From: Anaerococcus vaginalis
Lineage (GTDB): Bacteria; Bacillota; Clostridia; Tissierellales; Peptoniphilaceae
Reading direction: 5' to 3'
Assembly (NCBI RefSeq): GCF_000307225.1
Contig: NZ_HE978617.1
Span: forward strand, 79,180-143,179
Length of the DNA: 64,000 bases
Shown: positions 45,425 to 56,106 of the stretch, one piece after another
How positions within the stretch are numbered: position 1 is the stretch's first letter
Layout: each line of letters opens with the position of its first letter
Position numbers and translations under genes: made by a program
The notes under the pieces: generated by a model
What the model was told of the DNA's origin: nothing
Databases searched by the model: none
What the model saw: the letters and a program-made list of their open reading frames with translations, nothing else

Positions 45425-45829
45425 TTAAACTCTTCTTCTCTTAGGTGGTCTACAACCATTGTGAGGAATTGGTGTTACGTCTTTTATCATTGTTACTTCA
45501 AGTCCTGCTGCTTGTAAGCTTCTGATTGCAGATTCTCTTCCTGAGCCTGGTCCTTTAACAAATACTTCTACACTCTTTAAACCATATTCCATAGCTTTTT
45601 TTGCTGCTTCTAAAGCTGCTTCTTGTGCTGCAAAAGGAGTTGATTTTCTTGATCCTCTAAAACCTAATTGTCCAGCACTTGCCCATGATAAGGCATTTCC
45701 TTGTGCATCTGTCAAAGTTACCATTGTATTATTGAATGTTGAATTGATATGAGCTTGTCCTCTTTCGACATTCTTTTTAACTCTTCTTCTACCTCTTTTA
45801 GCAGAAGATTTTTTAGTCTTTGCTGCCAT
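45425..45829 (-). CDS. rpsK: Ribosomal protein uS11
   Basis: 134 aa platform protein of the 30S subunit. [15 protein letters not shown] and the C-terminal [12 protein letters not shown] are characteristic. A Lys/Arg-rich N-terminal tail is present. Confidence 0.97.
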   Translation of the reverse strand: MAAKTKKSSAKRGRRRVKKNVERGQAHINSTFNNTMVTLTDAQGNALSWASAGQLGFRGSRKSTPFAAQEAALEAAKKAMEYGLKSVEVFVKGPGSGRESAIRSLQAAGLEVTMIKDVTPIPHNGCRPPKRRRV

Positions 45830-45837
45830 ATCTCCTC

Positions 45838-46179
45838 CTAATGTCTTCCTTTTCTAGTTCTAGCGTTATTTTTTGTATTTTGACCTCTTACAGGTAAACC
45901 TCTTTTGTGTCTAATTCCTCTGTAGCAATTAATTTCTCTAAGGTTTCTAATATTCATAGATACTTCACGTCTTAAATCTCCTTCGATTGTATAAGAGTCT
46001 AATATCTCACGAATTTTACCTAATTCGCCTTCTGTAAGGTCTTTCATTTTTGTATCAGGATTAATTCCTGCTTTTTCTAATATTTCTTGTGCTGAAGATT
46101 TTCCTATACCATAAATATAAGTTAATCCGATTTCTGCTCTTTTTTCTCTAGGTAAGTCTATACCAGCTATTCTTGGCAT
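45838..46179 (-). CDS. rpsM: Ribosomal protein uS13
   Basis: 113 aa head protein that bridges to the 50S subunit. It begins [14 protein letters not shown] and ends [16 protein letters not shown]. It lies 11 nt after rpmJ. Confidence 0.97.
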   Translation of the reverse strand: MPRIAGIDLPREKRAEIGLTYIYGIGKSSAQEILEKAGINPDTKMKDLTEGELGKIREILDSYTIEGDLRREVSMNIRNLREINCYRGIRHKRGLPVRGQNTKNNARTRKGRH

Positions 46180-46190
46180 CTAAAACCTCC

Positions 46191-46304
46191 TTAACCTTGT
46201 CTTTGTTTATGTTTTGGATTTTCGCAAATTACCATAACTTTTCCATTTCTTTTGATAATTTTGCATTTATCACACATTTTTTTAACTGATGCTCTAACTT
46301 TCAT
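46191..46304 (-). CDS. rpmJ: Ribosomal protein bL36
   Basis: 37 aa, [20 protein letters not shown]... ending HKQRQG. Cys11, Cys14, Cys27 and His32 form the zinc ribbon, so this is the zinc-binding form. It is easily missed because of its length. It sits between infA and rpsM as in other Bacillota, 11 nt before rpsM. Confidence 0.95.
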   Translation of the reverse strand: MKVRASVKKMCDKCKIIKRNGKVMVICENPKHKQRQG

Positions 46305-46376
46305 TATCGTTCTCTCTTTCTTTATCTAAAACTTTAAGATTCAAAATAACAAGAAAAAATCGTAGATTTTTTATTG

Positions 46377-46595
46377 TTATTTACGTCTCCAAGTAATTCT
46401 GCCTTGAGTAAGATCGTATGGAGATAGTTCTACTGTTACTGTATCTCCTGGTAATATTCTAATGTAGTTCATTCTAAGTTTACCTGAAATATGTGCTTGT
46501 ATCTCATGCCCATTTTCTAGTTCTACTTTAAATATTGCATTTGGTAGAGCTTCTCTAACTACTCCTGTTACTTCTATAGCATCTTTTTTTGACAT
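46377..46595 (-). CDS. infA: Translation initiation factor IF-1
   Basis: 72 aa, a single OB fold ([20 protein letters not shown] ... [16 protein letters not shown]). It binds the 30S A site. A 167-nt gap separates it from adk where map often lies; no map is present. Confidence 0.97.
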   Translation of the reverse strand: MSKKDAIEVTGVVREALPNAIFKVELENGHEIQAHISGKLRMNYIRILPGDTVTVELSPYDLTQGRITWRRK

Positions 46596-46762
46596 CGATA
46601 AAATCTCTCCTTTTCTTTATATTTGATCTATTAATGTCTGATTGATTCTTTTTTTAACAACAAGACATAATATAGATATCTTTAATGAAAGACTCTATCT
46701 TTATCTCGTTTTCGATTTTGTAATTCATTGAAAAATCTAGCATATTTGTTAATATTTTTTTC

Positions 46763-47407
46763 TTATTTTTTTAAGCTTTTTTTAATTTGATCAAAAACTT
46801 CATCCGGAGTTTTTGCACCGTCAATAGTAACTAATATACCTTTTTTGTTGTAGTAATCAATCAAAACTGATGTGTGTTTATTGTAAACATCAAGTCTTTC
46901 TTTTACTGCAGCTTCTGTGTCATCTTCTCTTTGGATTAATTTTTCTCCTGTTTCATCATCTATTCCTTCAACTTTTGGTGGGTTGAATTTTATATGATAA
47001 ACTTTTCCGGTTGACACATTTACTCTTCTTCCAGATATTCTTTCAATAATTACATCTTCAGGTACGTTGATATTTATTACCTTATCAATCTTGTTATCTC
47101 TTTTTTGCATTCCTTCATCAAGTGCTTCGGCTTGAGTAATATTTCTTGGAAATCCATCAAGTAAAATGCTTTTTCCATCTTCTACTTTATCTAATGCATC
47201 CCAAACTAAATCTATTGTTAATTCATCTGGAACTAATTGACCTTTATTAATGTATTCTTTTGCCTTAGCTCCTAAAGGTGTATTATTTTTAATATTTGTT
47301 CTAAATATATCACCTGTTGATATTTGAACTGCGTCTAATTCTTTTATTAATCTTTCTGCTTGTGTTCCTTTTCCGGCTCCTGGAGGGCCTAACAATATGA
47401 TATTCAT
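46763..47407 (-). CDS. adk: Adenylate kinase
   Basis: 214 aa. P-loop GPPGAGKGTQA, AMP-binding STGDIFR and DGFPRNITQAEAL are present. The LID (GRRVNVSTGKVYHIKFNPP) lacks the four zinc cysteines many Gram-positives have. It lies 4 nt after secY. Confidence 0.96.
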   Translation of the reverse strand: MNIILLGPPGAGKGTQAERLIKELDAVQISTGDIFRTNIKNNTPLGAKAKEYINKGQLVPDELTIDLVWDALDKVEDGKSILLDGFPRNITQAEALDEGMQKRDNKIDKVININVPEDVIIERISGRRVNVSTGKVYHIKFNPPKVEGIDDETGEKLIQREDDTEAAVKERLDVYNKHTSVLIDYYNKKGILVTIDGAKTPDEVFDQIKKSLKK

Positions 47408-47411
47408 AATA

Positions 47412-48683
47412 TTACCTATTTAAAAATCCTTTATAGTTTTTCATAGTAAGCATTGCTTCTATTTGTTTCACTGTTTCAAGTATTACTCCAACAACTATTA
47501 TTACTGAACTTCCTCCAAATGATAGGTTTAGTCCTAAAAATCTTGATGATAGAGCTGGTACTACTGTAAGTAATGCTAATGAAATAGCACCGATAAATGT
47601 TATTTTGTTTCCAACTTTTGCTAGATAATCGCTGGTTGGTTTTCCTGGTCTTATTCCTGGAACAAAACCACCGTTTTGTTGGAGTTGTTTTGCATATTCA
47701 ACTGTATTAAATTGTATCATGTTGTAAAAATAAGCGAATACTAAGATAAGTACAGCTTGAACAACTAGATATATTATAAAACCATGTCCTGATTTACTGA
47801 AGAATTGGTTTAATCCTCCGTTTGCTTTTCCCATAAATAATGAGATTGTTGATGGTATTGCTAATACTGCTGAAGCGAAAATTATTGGCATTACTCCACT
47901 CATATTTACTTTTACTGGAATGTGAGTTGATTGTCCGCCATACATTTTCCTTCCAACTACTCTTTTTGCATATTGGACTGGTATTTTTCTTTCACCTTCT
48001 GTAATTCTTACTGTAAATACTACTATAAAAATTACAACAATTGCCATAATTAAGATTGAAATCCATGAAATTGTATTGTAGTGAAGACCAGCTTTCCATG
48101 TTCTTAATGTTCTTGGTACATTTGCTATGATGCCCATAAAGATTATAATTGATACACCATTTCCGATTCCTTTTTCTGTTATGGTTTCTCCCATCCATGT
48201 AACAAGCATTGTTCCACCGATTAGAACTACATTCATAACTATTTTTTGAAATGATGTTGCAGATGATAGGGCTGCTCCATATAATCCATTTGTTATTGCT
48301 ACTGCTTGAAATATTGCAAGAAATATTGTCATATATCTTGTATATTTTTGTATAGCTTTTCTACCTGCTTCGCCTTCTTTTGTTAGCTCTTCTAGTCTTG
48401 GTACTACAACTGTTAATAATTGCATTACGATTGATGCTGTAATGTATGGTTGTACTCCAAGGGCAAATATTGATAGGGTTGAAAGTCCTCCACCTGTTAG
48501 CATATTCAAATAATCTACAAGTGTTCCTTCCATTCCCTTATATGCTGCCGCCAACTTTTGTGCATCTATAAATGGAATTGGGATGTTATTTCCTAATCTA
48601 TATATAAATAACATCACTAGAGTGAAGTAGAATTTTTTTCTTATTTCTTCTTCACTCCAAGCTCTTTTTAAAGTATCTAACAT
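47412..48683 (-). CDS. secY: Preprotein translocase subunit SecY
   Basis: 423 aa with ten membrane segments, the protein-conducting channel. Visible are the start WSEEEIRKKFYFTLVMLFIY, the plug/TM2 region, GNGVSIIIFMGI, and PGIRPGKPTSDYL before the last helices. It overlaps rplO by 1 nt. Confidence 0.96.
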   Translation of the reverse strand: MLDTLKRAWSEEEIRKKFYFTLVMLFIYRLGNNIPIPFIDAQKLAAAYKGMEGTLVDYLNMLTGGGLSTLSIFALGVQPYITASIVMQLLTVVVPRLEELTKEGEAGRKAIQKYTRYMTIFLAIFQAVAITNGLYGAALSSATSFQKIVMNVVLIGGTMLVTWMGETITEKGIGNGVSIIIFMGIIANVPRTLRTWKAGLHYNTISWISILIMAIVVIFIVVFTVRITEGERKIPVQYAKRVVGRKMYGGQSTHIPVKVNMSGVMPIIFASAVLAIPSTISLFMGKANGGLNQFFSKSGHGFIIYLVVQAVLILVFAYFYNMIQFNTVEYAKQLQQNGGFVPGIRPGKPTSDYLAKVGNKITFIGAISLALLTVVPALSSRFLGLNLSFGGSSVIIVVGVILETVKQIEAMLTMKNYKGFLNR

Positions 48684-49125
48684 TAGATCACCTCAGCCTT
48701 TCCCCCTTGGGCTGTGATTTTTTCTTCTGCAGATTTTGTAAATTTATGAGCTTTAACTGTTAATTTCTTTGTAATTTCTCCGTCACCTAAAATTTTAATT
48801 CCAGCTTTTGCTTTATTTTTATTTAAAATTTTATTTTCAAATAGTAGTTCAGGTGTAATTTCTGTTCCGTCTTCAAAAATATCTAAATCGCAAACATTAA
48901 TTGTTTCGTATTCTTTTCTATTGATATTTTTAAATCCTCTTTTTGGAAGACGTCTAAATAGTGGCATTTGTCCACCTTCAAATCCTGGTCTAACTCCGCC
49001 ACCACTTCTTGAGTTTTGTCCGTCTTGACCACGACCTGCTCTAGTTCCGTTTCCACTTCCTGGACCTCTACCTTTTCTTTTTTTGTTTTTAGCTTTTGGT
49101 TAGGTTTTAAATCGTGAAGTTTCAT
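48683..49125 (-). CDS. rplO: Ribosomal protein uL15 (apparent frameshift)
   Basis: One A must be added to an A4 run (plus T4 49094-49097). The start then reads [20 protein letters not shown] and leads into [17 protein letters not shown] and the C-terminal [13 protein letters not shown], about 147 aa. Without it only a fragment from 48967 and a nonsense N-terminal frame remain. Because uL15 is almost universally kept, this is strong evidence for a base-calling error. Confidence 0.9.
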
Positions 49126-49135
49126 TTTACACCTC

Positions 49136-49318
49136 CTAGCTTAATTCTTTAACTTCCAACATAAATGGAATTTTATTTATCATTCCTCTTAATGCAGAAT
49201 TGTCTTCTCTAACTACTTTTTGACCAATCTTTCTAAGACCTAGTGCTTTTGCTGTAGCTATTTGATCGTCTTTTCTGCCTATGAAGGATTTTTTTAATTT
49301 GATTTCAACTTTTGCCAT
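49136..49318 (-). CDS. rpmD: Ribosomal protein uL30
   Basis: 60 aa, with KKSFIGRKDDQIATAKALGL and KVVREDNSALRGMI. Short prokaryotic form, 10 nt before rplO. Confidence 0.95.
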   Translation of the reverse strand: MAKVEIKLKKSFIGRKDDQIATAKALGLRKIGQKVVREDNSALRGMINKIPFMLEVKELS

Positions 49319-49328
49319 AGAATACTCC

Positions 49329-49835
49329 TTAATAATCGAATTCTTCTATTGATTTACCACGTAATCTTGCAACTTCCTCTACTGTTTTCATAGAAGCGAA
49401 AGCTTTTAAGCAAGCATTTATGATATTTTTTGGATTTGATGAGCCTAAATTTTTAGCTCTTATATCCTTGTATCCTGCAAGTTCACAGATAGCACGAACT
49501 GGGCCTCCAGCTATGATTCCTGTACCTTCTTTAGCTGGCATTAATAGTACAGATCCTGCACCTTTGTTTGCCAATGTTCTGTGTGGAACTGTAGTATTTA
49601 CTATAGGAACTGTAATCATATGTTTTTTTCCATCTTCTGTTGCTTTTCTTATAGCTTCTGGAACTTCTGTTGCTTTTCCTGTTCCTACTCCTACATGTCC
49701 ATTTTGATCTCCTACTACCACTAGGGCAGCAAATCTCATATTACGTCCACCTTTTACAGTTTTCGCAACTCTATTTATACTAACTACTCTATCTTCGAGG
49801 TTTAGTTTGTCTACATCTTGTTTTAATAAATACAT
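49329..49835 (-). CDS. rpsE: Ribosomal protein uS5
   Basis: 168 aa. The double-stranded-RNA-binding domain is [40 protein letters not shown] follows. It contributes to decoding fidelity. Confidence 0.97.
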   Translation of the reverse strand: MYLLKQDVDKLNLEDRVVSINRVAKTVKGGRNMRFAALVVVGDQNGHVGVGTGKATEVPEAIRKATEDGKKHMITVPIVNTTVPHRTLANKGAGSVLLMPAKEGTGIIAGGPVRAICELAGYKDIRAKNLGSSNPKNIINACLKAFASMKTVEEVARLRGKSIEEFDY

Positions 49836-49850
49836 CTAAATCCTCCCTCG

Positions 49851-50216
49851 TTAAAACTTAAGACCATTTTCTCTTGCTGCTTCAGCTAGGGCTTTTACTT
49901 TTCCGTGATAAAGATATCCGTTTCTATCAAAAACAACCTCTTCGATTCCTTTATCAAGTGCAACTTTTGCTATCATTTCGCCAACTTTTGTGGCAGCTTC
50001 TATATTTGCACAATTATTTAAACCTTCATTTACTTCTTTTTGTAATGTGTTTGCACTTGCTAGTGTTACTTGTGCATCATCATCTATTAATTGTGCGTAT
50101 ATATTAGTATTTGATTTGTAGACACTAAGTCTTGGTTTTTGAGCAGTTCCACTGACTTTATTTCTAACTCTGTATTTACGAGTTTTTAATCTTTGCTCTT
50201 TAGTTTTTTTAGCCAT
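49851..50216 (-). CDS. rplR: Ribosomal protein uL18
   Basis: 121 aa, 5S rRNA-binding. [20 protein letters not shown] and the C-terminal [19 protein letters not shown] are typical. The N-terminus is Arg/Lys-rich. Confidence 0.97.
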   Translation of the reverse strand: MAKKTKEQRLKTRKYRVRNKVSGTAQKPRLSVYKSNTNIYAQLIDDDAQVTLASANTLQKEVNEGLNNCANIEAATKVGEMIAKVALDKGIEEVVFDRNGYLYHGKVKALAEAARENGLKF

Positions 50217-50225
50217 TATTGCCCC

Positions 50226-50765
50226 CTACTTACCTGTCTTACCAACTTTTCTTCTAATATGCTCACCTTCATAACGGATTCCTTTACCCTTATATGGTTC
50301 TGGTTTTCTCCATCTTCTTATGTTTGCTGCATATTGTCCGACAAGTTGTTTATTTATTCCTTTTACAACGATTGTTCTATCATTAGGAACTTCAACTTCA
50401 ATACCTTCAGGATCATCCATTTTAACTTGGTGAGAAAATCCTAGATTCATTACCAATGTTTTGCCTTGTTTTTGGGCTCTATATCCTGTTCCTTCTATTT
50501 GTAGAGTTTTTTGATAACCTTCTGTTACTCCTAAAACCATATTTGCAATTAATGATCTGTATAGACCATGTTCTTGATTTTCAATTTTTGTAGGATTTTC
50601 AGATGTTATTACCAATAACTCGTTTTCTTCTTGTTCAAGTTTCAAGTTTTTTGATACTAATTGAGAATCTTCACCTTTTGGTCCTTTTACTGTAACCAAA
50701 TTGTCTTTAACATCAATAGTTACTCCAGAAGGGATTTCAATTGGTTTTTTACCTATTCTTGACAT
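50226..50765 (-). CDS. rplF: Ribosomal protein uL6
   Basis: 179 aa, two related folds; begins MSRIGKKPIEIPSGVTIDV and ends in the Arg/Lys-rich KGKGIRYEGEHIRRKVGKTGK tail that contacts 23S rRNA near the factor-binding site. Confidence 0.97.
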   Translation of the reverse strand: MSRIGKKPIEIPSGVTIDVKDNLVTVKGPKGEDSQLVSKNLKLEQEENELLVITSENPTKIENQEHGLYRSLIANMVLGVTEGYQKTLQIEGTGYRAQKQGKTLVMNLGFSHQVKMDDPEGIEVEVPNDRTIVVKGINKQLVGQYAANIRRWRKPEPYKGKGIRYEGEHIRRKVGKTGK

Positions 50766-50775
50766 TTATTCCTCC

Positions 50776-51168
50776 TTACCATACATAACACATAACTTCG
50801 CCGCCGACATTTAATTCTCTTGCAGCTTTATCTGTTAATAGTCCTTTTGATGTTGAGATTATTGCAATTCCAAGTCCATCTAAAACTTTTGGTACTTCGT
50901 TTGCTTTGACATAAACTCTTAATCCTGGTTTAGAAATTCTTCTAAGTCCTGATATAACTTTTTCGCCTTCTTCTGCGTATTTTAAGTTTATTGTAAGAAT
51001 ACCTTGCTTATTGTCCTCTTCTACATCAAATCCTTTGATGTAACCTTCGTCTAAAAGAATTTGAGCAATAGCACGTTTCTCATTAGAAGATGGTAAGCTT
51101 ACAGATAAATGATTTGCCTTGTTACCATTTCTTATTCTTGTTAGCATATCCGCAATTGGATCTGTCAT
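50776..51168 (-). CDS. rpsH: Ribosomal protein uS8
   Basis: 130 aa, begins [18 protein letters not shown] and ends GGEVMCYVW. It binds the central domain of 16S rRNA and in enteric bacteria is the spc operon repressor. Of two adjacent ATGs the second matches the family start. Confidence 0.96.
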   Translation of the reverse strand: MTDPIADMLTRIRNGNKANHLSVSLPSSNEKRAIAQILLDEGYIKGFDVEEDNKQGILTINLKYAEEGEKVISGLRRISKPGLRVYVKANEVPKVLDGLGIAIISTSKGLLTDKAARELNVGGEVMCYVW

Positions 51169-51189
51169 CATAATTATTTTCCTCCTAAC

Positions 51190-51375
51190 TTACCAGCTTG
51201 CTTTTCTTACTCCAGGAATTTCACCTTTGTTTGCGAGCTCTCTAAAGCATACACGGCAAATACCGTATTTTCTTAATACAGAATGTGGTCTTCCACAAAT
51301 CTTGCATCTTGAGTATGCTCTTGTACTATATTTTGGCTTTCTTTTTTGTTTCGCAATCATTGACTTTTTTGCCAT
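51190..51375 (-). CDS. rpsN: Ribosomal protein uS14, zinc type
   Basis: 61 aa with CKICGRP and CRVCFREL, giving the four zinc cysteines of the short S14 form. The short zinc form is typical of Bacillota. Confidence 0.96.
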   Translation of the reverse strand: MAKKSMIAKQKRKPKYSTRAYSRCKICGRPHSVLRKYGICRVCFRELANKGEIPGVRKASW

Positions 51376-51386
51376 TTTTTGCTCCT

Positions 51387-51929
51387 TTATTTTCTGTAAG
51401 GCATTCCCATTAATGTTAAGAATGCTTTAGCTTCTTCATCAGTTTTTGCTGTTGTTACAAATGTAATATCCATACCATGTAAGAAATCAACATCATCATA
51501 GTTAATTTCTGGGAATATTAATTGTTCCTTGATTCCTAATGAATAATTTCCTCTTCCATCAAATGAGTTTGGATTGATTCCTCTAAAATCTCTAACTCTT
51601 GGTAGTGAAATCGAAATTAATTTATCCATAAAATCATACATTCTTTCTCCCCTAAGAGTTACTTTTGTACCTATTGGTTGTCCTTCTCTTAGTTTGAAGT
51701 TTGATACAGATTTTTTTGCTTTTATTTCAATTGGTTGTTGACCTGTAATAAGTGCAAGTTCATTTTTAGCCTTGTTTAAAATGTTTTTGTTATCTTTTGC
51801 TTCACCAAGTCCGATATTTATAACAATTTTTTCAAGTTTTGGTACTTGCATTAAGTTTTCATAACCGAATTGATCCACAAGTCCTTTAACAACTTCTGAT
51901 TTATATTTTTCTTTTAATCTACTTGTCAT
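51387..51929 (-). CDS. rplE: Ribosomal protein uL5
   Basis: 180 aa, 5S rRNA-binding. [31 protein letters not shown] and [16 protein letters not shown] are diagnostic. Confidence 0.97.
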   Translation of the reverse strand: MTSRLKEKYKSEVVKGLVDQFGYENLMQVPKLEKIVINIGLGEAKDNKNILNKAKNELALITGQQPIEIKAKKSVSNFKLREGQPIGTKVTLRGERMYDFMDKLISISLPRVRDFRGINPNSFDGRGNYSLGIKEQLIFPEINYDDVDFLHGMDITFVTTAKTDEEAKAFLTLMGMPYRK

Positions 51930-51946
51930 AATTACTCCTTTTGGAT

Positions 51947-52255
51947 CTAATCGAATTTTTCGTCAGTTTTTTTGCAAACTCTAACTTTTTTTCCATCGAT
52001 TATTTCAGTTGATGTTCTTACACCTTTTTTCAAGCTTTCTGAGTATAGTAGAACTTTTGATGCTGAGATTTTTCCTTCTCTTTCAATTCTTCCACTTTCT
52101 TCACCCATTTGTCTTGCTTTTTGATGTTTTGTTTGAATGTTTGCACCTTCAACTATAACTCTATTTTCCTTAGGAAATGCTTTAATAACTTCTCCTACGT
52201 GTCCTTTATATTCACCTGATATTACTTGGACTTTATCGCCTTTTTTAATATGCAT
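51947..52255 (-). CDS. rplX: Ribosomal protein uL24
   Basis: 102 aa with an N-terminal KOW motif ([20 protein letters not shown]). It nucleates 50S assembly. It lies 17 nt before rplE. Confidence 0.97.
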   Translation of the reverse strand: MHIKKGDKVQVISGEYKGHVGEVIKAFPKENRVIVEGANIQTKHQKARQMGEESGRIEREGKISASKVLLYSESLKKGVRTSTEIIDGKKVRVCKKTDEKFD

Positions 52256-52264
52256 TTGATCCTC

Positions 52265-52633
52265 CTATAATACTTCCGGTGCTAGTGAGATAATTCTCAT
52301 GAATCCTTCATGACGAAGTTCTCTTGTTACTGGCCCGAATATACGAGTTCCTACAGGTGTTTTGTCGTCTTTTACTATTACAGCTGCGTTGTCATCAAAT
52401 TTTATGTATGATCCATCGCTTCTTTTAACTCCTTTTGAAGTTCTTACTATAACAGCTTTAACTACTTCACCTTTTTTTACCGCTCCACCGGGTGTTGCAC
52501 TTTTAACTGAACAAGTAACTATATCCCCAATGTTTGCGTATCTTCTTCCGGCTCCTCCAAGAACTTTGATAACTAAAAGTTCTCTTGCTCCGGAGTTATC
52601 TGCTACTCTCATACGAGATTCTTGTTGTATCAT
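52265..52633 (-). CDS. rplN: Ribosomal protein uL14
   Basis: 122 aa, begins [20 protein letters not shown] and ends [11 protein letters not shown]. It forms an intersubunit bridge. Confidence 0.97.
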   Translation of the reverse strand: MIQQESRMRVADNSGARELLVIKVLGGAGRRYANIGDIVTCSVKSATPGGAVKKGEVVKAVIVRTSKGVKRSDGSYIKFDDNAAVIVKDDKTPVGTRIFGPVTRELRHEGFMRIISLAPEVL

Positions 52634-52652
52634 AATAATCTCCTTTACCTAA

Positions 52653-52913
52653 TTAAGCACGAACCGCAGTTTCGTTAATTTTAACTAGTCTCCATCTTTT
52701 TGTTTTTGCTAATGGTCTAGTTTCCATTATTGTTACTGTATCGCCAACTTTAGCTTCATTGTTCTCATCGTGAGCTTTGTATTTCTTACTTACTTTTAAT
52801 CTTTTCTTGTATACAGGGTGTTGGATTTTTGTTTCAACTTTTACTGTGATTGTTTTATCCATCTTATCTGATACAACTACTCCTTGAACGGATCTTCTAC
52901 TATTTCTTTCCAT
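52653..52913 (-). CDS. rpsQ: Ribosomal protein uS17
   Basis: 86 aa OB fold. [20 protein letters not shown] and [14 protein letters not shown] are typical. Of two adjacent ATGs the second gives the usual [11 protein letters not shown]. Confidence 0.96.
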   Translation of the reverse strand: MERNSRRSVQGVVVSDKMDKTITVKVETKIQHPVYKKRLKVSKKYKAHDENNEAKVGDTVTIMETRPLAKTKRWRLVKINETAVRA

Positions 52914-52917
52914 CAAG

Positions 52918-53124
52918 TTAAGCCTCCTTATTTATATTGAGCTTTCTCTCTGTTTGGATTGTTTTTACTCTAGCTATATCTTTTTTAACATTTCCAATAG
53001 CAGCTGGGTTTTCAAGTTGACCTGTAGCCAATTGGAAACGAAGATTAAATAATTCAGATTGTAAATCGAAAAGTTTTTTATTTAATTCGCTTTCACTTAA
53101 TTTTCTGATTTCTACTGCTTTCAT
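52918..53124 (-). CDS. rpmC: Ribosomal protein uL29
   Basis: 68 aa helical hairpin at the peptide exit, with [20 protein letters not shown] and [16 protein letters not shown]. It overlaps the rplP stop by 1 nt. Confidence 0.96.
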   Translation of the reverse strand: MKAVEIRKLSESELNKKLFDLQSELFNLRFQLATGQLENPAAIGNVKKDIARVKTIQTERKLNINKEA

Positions 53125-53555
53125 TAAGCTTCCTCCACTTCTTTGACTTCAAGCCTTTTAACGAATTTTGTTTTGATTGGTAGTTTTTGGGCTGCAAGTC
53201 TCATAGCTTCTCTTGCTACTTCTTCGCTTACTCCACTCATTTCAAACAACATTCTGCCTGGTTTTACTACTGCTACCCAATATTCTGGAGCACCTTTACC
53301 AGATCCCATTCTTACTTCTGCTGGCTTCTTTGATACTGGTTTGTCTGGAAATACTTTTATCCAAATATTTCCGCCTCTTTTTATATATCTTGTCATAGCA
53401 CGTCTTGCAGCTTCTATTTGGTTTGCTGTAAGCCATGTGCTTCCAAGTGCTTGTAATCCGTATTCACCATAAGCAAGGGTATTGCCTTTTTGGGCTTTAC
53501 CTTTCATTCTTCCTCTATGTTGTCTACGATATTTTACTCTTTTAGGCATTAACAT
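53124..53555 (-). CDS. rplP: Ribosomal protein uL16
   Basis: 143 aa, begins [39 protein letters not shown] and [14 protein letters not shown] are conserved around the peptidyl transferase centre. Confidence 0.97.
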   Translation of the reverse strand: MLMPKRVKYRRQHRGRMKGKAQKGNTLAYGEYGLQALGSTWLTANQIEAARRAMTRYIKRGGNIWIKVFPDKPVSKKPAEVRMGSGKGAPEYWVAVVKPGRMLFEMSGVSEEVAREAMRLAAQKLPIKTKFVKRLEVKEVEEA

Positions 53556-53584
53556 AATCTTGTTTCCTCCTTGAGATAATAATC

Positions 53585-54310
53585 TTATCTATCGTTATTT
53601 CTTCTATTTGGACGTCTTTTCTTATTTCTTTTGTTTTGCTTTGGTTGTTTTATGTCTGGAATTCTTTTTGCTTTTTCTCCAGGAAGAACTTCTCCTCTAT
53701 TTATCCAAACTTTACATCCGATTTTACCGTATTGGGTATCTGCTTCTGCAAAACCATAATCAACATCTGCTCTTAGTGTTTGAAGTGGTACTTTTCCTTC
53801 ATTGTATCCTTCACTTCTTGCCATATCAGCTCCACCAAGTCTACCAGATACTTGTGTTTTAATTCCTACAGCTCCAGCTCTCATTGTTCTTTGAACTGCT
53901 TGTTTCATAGCACGTCTAAATGTGATACGATTCTCAAGTTGTGCTGCAATGTTTTCAGCTACTAATTGGGCATCAACGTCTTGGTTTTTAATTTCTTCAA
54001 CGTTTATGATTACTCTTTTTTCAGGAGCGATTTTTTCTACTTTTTTCTTTAATTCTTCTACTCCTGCTCCGCCCTTACCGATTACCATTCCTGGTTTTCC
54101 TGTATAAACTGAAACTTTTATGTTATTTACTGCTCTTTCAATTTCTATATCAGAAACTCCTGAATCGTAAACTTCTTTTTTGATTAATTGTCTTATCTTA
54201 TGATCTTCTACTAAAAGTTCAGAAAAGTCTTTTTTATTTGCATACCATTTAGAGTCCCATTCTTTAATTATGCCAACTCTAAAACCTTTAGGATTTACTT
54301 TTTGACCCAT
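53585..54310 (-). CDS. rpsC: Ribosomal protein uS3
   Basis: 241 aa. Begins [20 protein letters not shown]. The KH domain has [19 protein letters not shown] basic RRPNRR tail follows. It starts 2 nt after rplV. Confidence 0.97.
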   Translation of the reverse strand: MGQKVNPKGFRVGIIKEWDSKWYANKKDFSELLVEDHKIRQLIKKEVYDSGVSDIEIERAVNNIKVSVYTGKPGMVIGKGGAGVEELKKKVEKIAPEKRVIINVEEIKNQDVDAQLVAENIAAQLENRITFRRAMKQAVQRTMRAGAVGIKTQVSGRLGGADMARSEGYNEGKVPLQTLRADVDYGFAEADTQYGKIGCKVWINRGEVLPGEKAKRIPDIKQPKQNKRNKKRRPNRRNNDR

Positions 54311-54312
54311 TA

Positions 54313-54660
54313 TTATGCCTCCTCTACTTCTTCTTCTGTAAGAACTACACCTATGTGAGATGATCTCTTAAGGATTGGATAAGCTGCACCCTTTGCCTTA
54401 GGTCTCCATCTTTTCATAGTTGGAGCGTCGTTTGCGAAGGCTTTTTTAACAATTAGCTTATCTCTTGATAAACCATTATTGTTTTCTGCATTTGCTATTG
54501 CACTTTTTAGTACGTCTGAAAGTAATCTAGCACCTTTTTTGTTTGTGAATTTTAAAATATTTAGTGCTTCGTCTACTTGTTTACCTCTAATTTCTCTACA
54601 TATATAATTAACTTTAAGAGGAGATATTCTTACATATTTAGCTGTTGCTTTAACTTCCAT
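54313..54660 (-). CDS. rplV: Ribosomal protein uL22
   Basis: 115 aa. Begins [20 protein letters not shown]. The exit-tunnel loop is [20 protein letters not shown], the site of macrolide-resistance changes in other species. Nothing unusual is visible there. Confidence 0.96.
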   Translation of the reverse strand: MEVKATAKYVRISPLKVNYICREIRGKQVDEALNILKFTNKKGARLLSDVLKSAIANAENNNGLSRDKLIVKKAFANDAPTMKRWRPKAKGAAYPILKRSSHIGVVLTEEEVEEA

Positions 54661-54670
54661 TTATACTCTC

Positions 54671-54958
54671 CTAACTTAATCTTGATTTCATTTCAGTCGC
54701 TTTTTTAGCATGACCTTTGAAAGTTCTTGTTGGAACGAACTCTCCTAGTTTATGTCCAACCATATCTTCTGTTATATATATTGGCACATGTTTTCTTCCG
54801 TCGTGAACTGCTATTGTGTGTTCTACAAATTCAGGAAATATTGTAGAACGTCTTGACCAAGTTTTAACTACCTTTTTATCATTTTTTTCATTTAATGCTT
54901 CAATTTTTTTCATTAAATGTTCATCGACAAAAGGTCCTTTTTTTAGTGATCTAGCCAT
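54671..54958 (-). CDS. rpsS: Ribosomal protein uS19
   Basis: 95 aa. Begins [40 protein letters not shown] and [14 protein letters not shown] are typical. Head of the 30S. Confidence 0.97.
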   Translation of the reverse strand: MARSLKKGPFVDEHLMKKIEALNEKNDKKVVKTWSRRSTIFPEFVEHTIAVHDGRKHVPIYITEDMVGHKLGEFVPTRTFKGHAKKATEMKSRLS

Positions 54959-54967
54959 TAAATCCCC

Positions 54968-55801
54968 CTATTTTTCGTTTCTTCTTCTTACTATATATTT
55001 AGAAGATTTATTTTTCTTCTTTCTTGTTTTAAGACCAAGTGCTGGTTTACCCCATGGTGTTGATGGTGCTGGTCTTCCTACTGGTGTTCTTCCTTCACCA
55101 CCACCGTGTGGATGGTCTACTGGGTTCATTGCTGATCCTCTTACGTGTGGTCTTTGTCCCATATATCTTGTTTTTCCAGCTTTACCAACTCTTACTAATT
55201 CGTGTTCAATATTTCCAACCATTCCAATTGTTGCTTTACAATCGTTGTGGATTAATCTTGTTTCACCACTTGGTAATTTTACTGTAGCAAATCTTCCTTC
55301 TTTAGCCATAAGTTGAGCAGAAACTCCTGCACTTCTTACAAGAATTGCTCCTCTTCCTGCTTTAAGTTCGATATTGTGAATTTGTGTACCTACTGGGATA
55401 TCTTTTAATTCAAGTGAATTTCCTGGTTTGATATCAGCTTCTTTTCCACTCTCAACTATATCTCCTACTTTTAAATCTCTTGGAGCTAGTATATATCTTT
55501 TTTCTCCATCTGCATAAGCTAAAAGAGCAATGTTTGCTGATCTGTTTGGATCGTATTCAATAGCTTTTACTCTTGCTGGTATATTATCTTTGTTTCTTTT
55601 GAAATCAATGATTCTATATTTTCTTTTAGCTCCACCACCTCTATGGCGAACTGTTATTCTACCAGTATTATTTCTTCCGCCTGATTTTCTTAAATCAGTT
55701 GTTAGAGATTTTTCTGGTGCTTTTTTTGTAATGTCAGTGTATGTCATAACAGACATATTTCTGTGTCCGTTTGATGTTGGTTTTAGTTTTCTTATAGGCA
55801 T
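54968..55801 (-). CDS. rplB: Ribosomal protein uL2
   Basis: 277 aa. [19 protein letters not shown] at the start and [20 protein letters not shown] with the conserved His near the C-terminus. Needed for subunit joining. Confidence 0.98.
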   Translation of the reverse strand: MPIRKLKPTSNGHRNMSVMTYTDITKKAPEKSLTTDLRKSGGRNNTGRITVRHRGGGAKRKYRIIDFKRNKDNIPARVKAIEYDPNRSANIALLAYADGEKRYILAPRDLKVGDIVESGKEADIKPGNSLELKDIPVGTQIHNIELKAGRGAILVRSAGVSAQLMAKEGRFATVKLPSGETRLIHNDCKATIGMVGNIEHELVRVGKAGKTRYMGQRPHVRGSAMNPVDHPHGGGEGRTPVGRPAPSTPWGKPALGLKTRKKKNKSSKYIVRRRNEK

Positions 55802-55812
55802 TTAAATCCTCC

Positions 55813-56106
55813 CTACATTCCGTCGAAGTATTCAATTGCTTCAGAATCATCTGTTAAAGTAACGTAAGCTTTTTTCCAATCAGCTTTTTTACCATAACCA
55901 TATCTAGTTCTAACTTTTTTTCCTGTAAAGTTTAAAGTTCTTACTTTTTTAACTTTTACTCCTTCAAAGATAGCTTCGATTGCGTGTTTGATTTCTGCTT
56001 TGTTTGCATTTTTGTCTACTTCAAAAGTGTATTTATTTTCTTCAATTAATTCCATACTTTTTTCAGTAATTATTGGTCTTTTTACTATTGCGTAAGGTGA
56101 TTTCAT
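55813..56106 (-). CDS. rplW: Ribosomal protein uL23
   Basis: 97 aa, begins MKSPYAIVKRPIITEKSMEL. It is the docking point for trigger factor and SRP at the tunnel exit. Start overlaps the rplD stop by 1 nt. Confidence 0.97.
   Translation of the reverse strand: MKSPYAIVKRPIITEKSMELIEENKYTFEVDKNANKAEIKHAIEAIFEGVKVKKVRTLNFTGKKVRTRYGYGKKADWKKAYVTLTDDSEAIEYFDGM

Noticed and set aside
46596..46762. Remnant of map (methionine aminopeptidase) or a small gene between adk and infA
   Set aside because: A 28-codon open frame exists but has no ribosome site and no resemblance to map; map is simply not in this operon.
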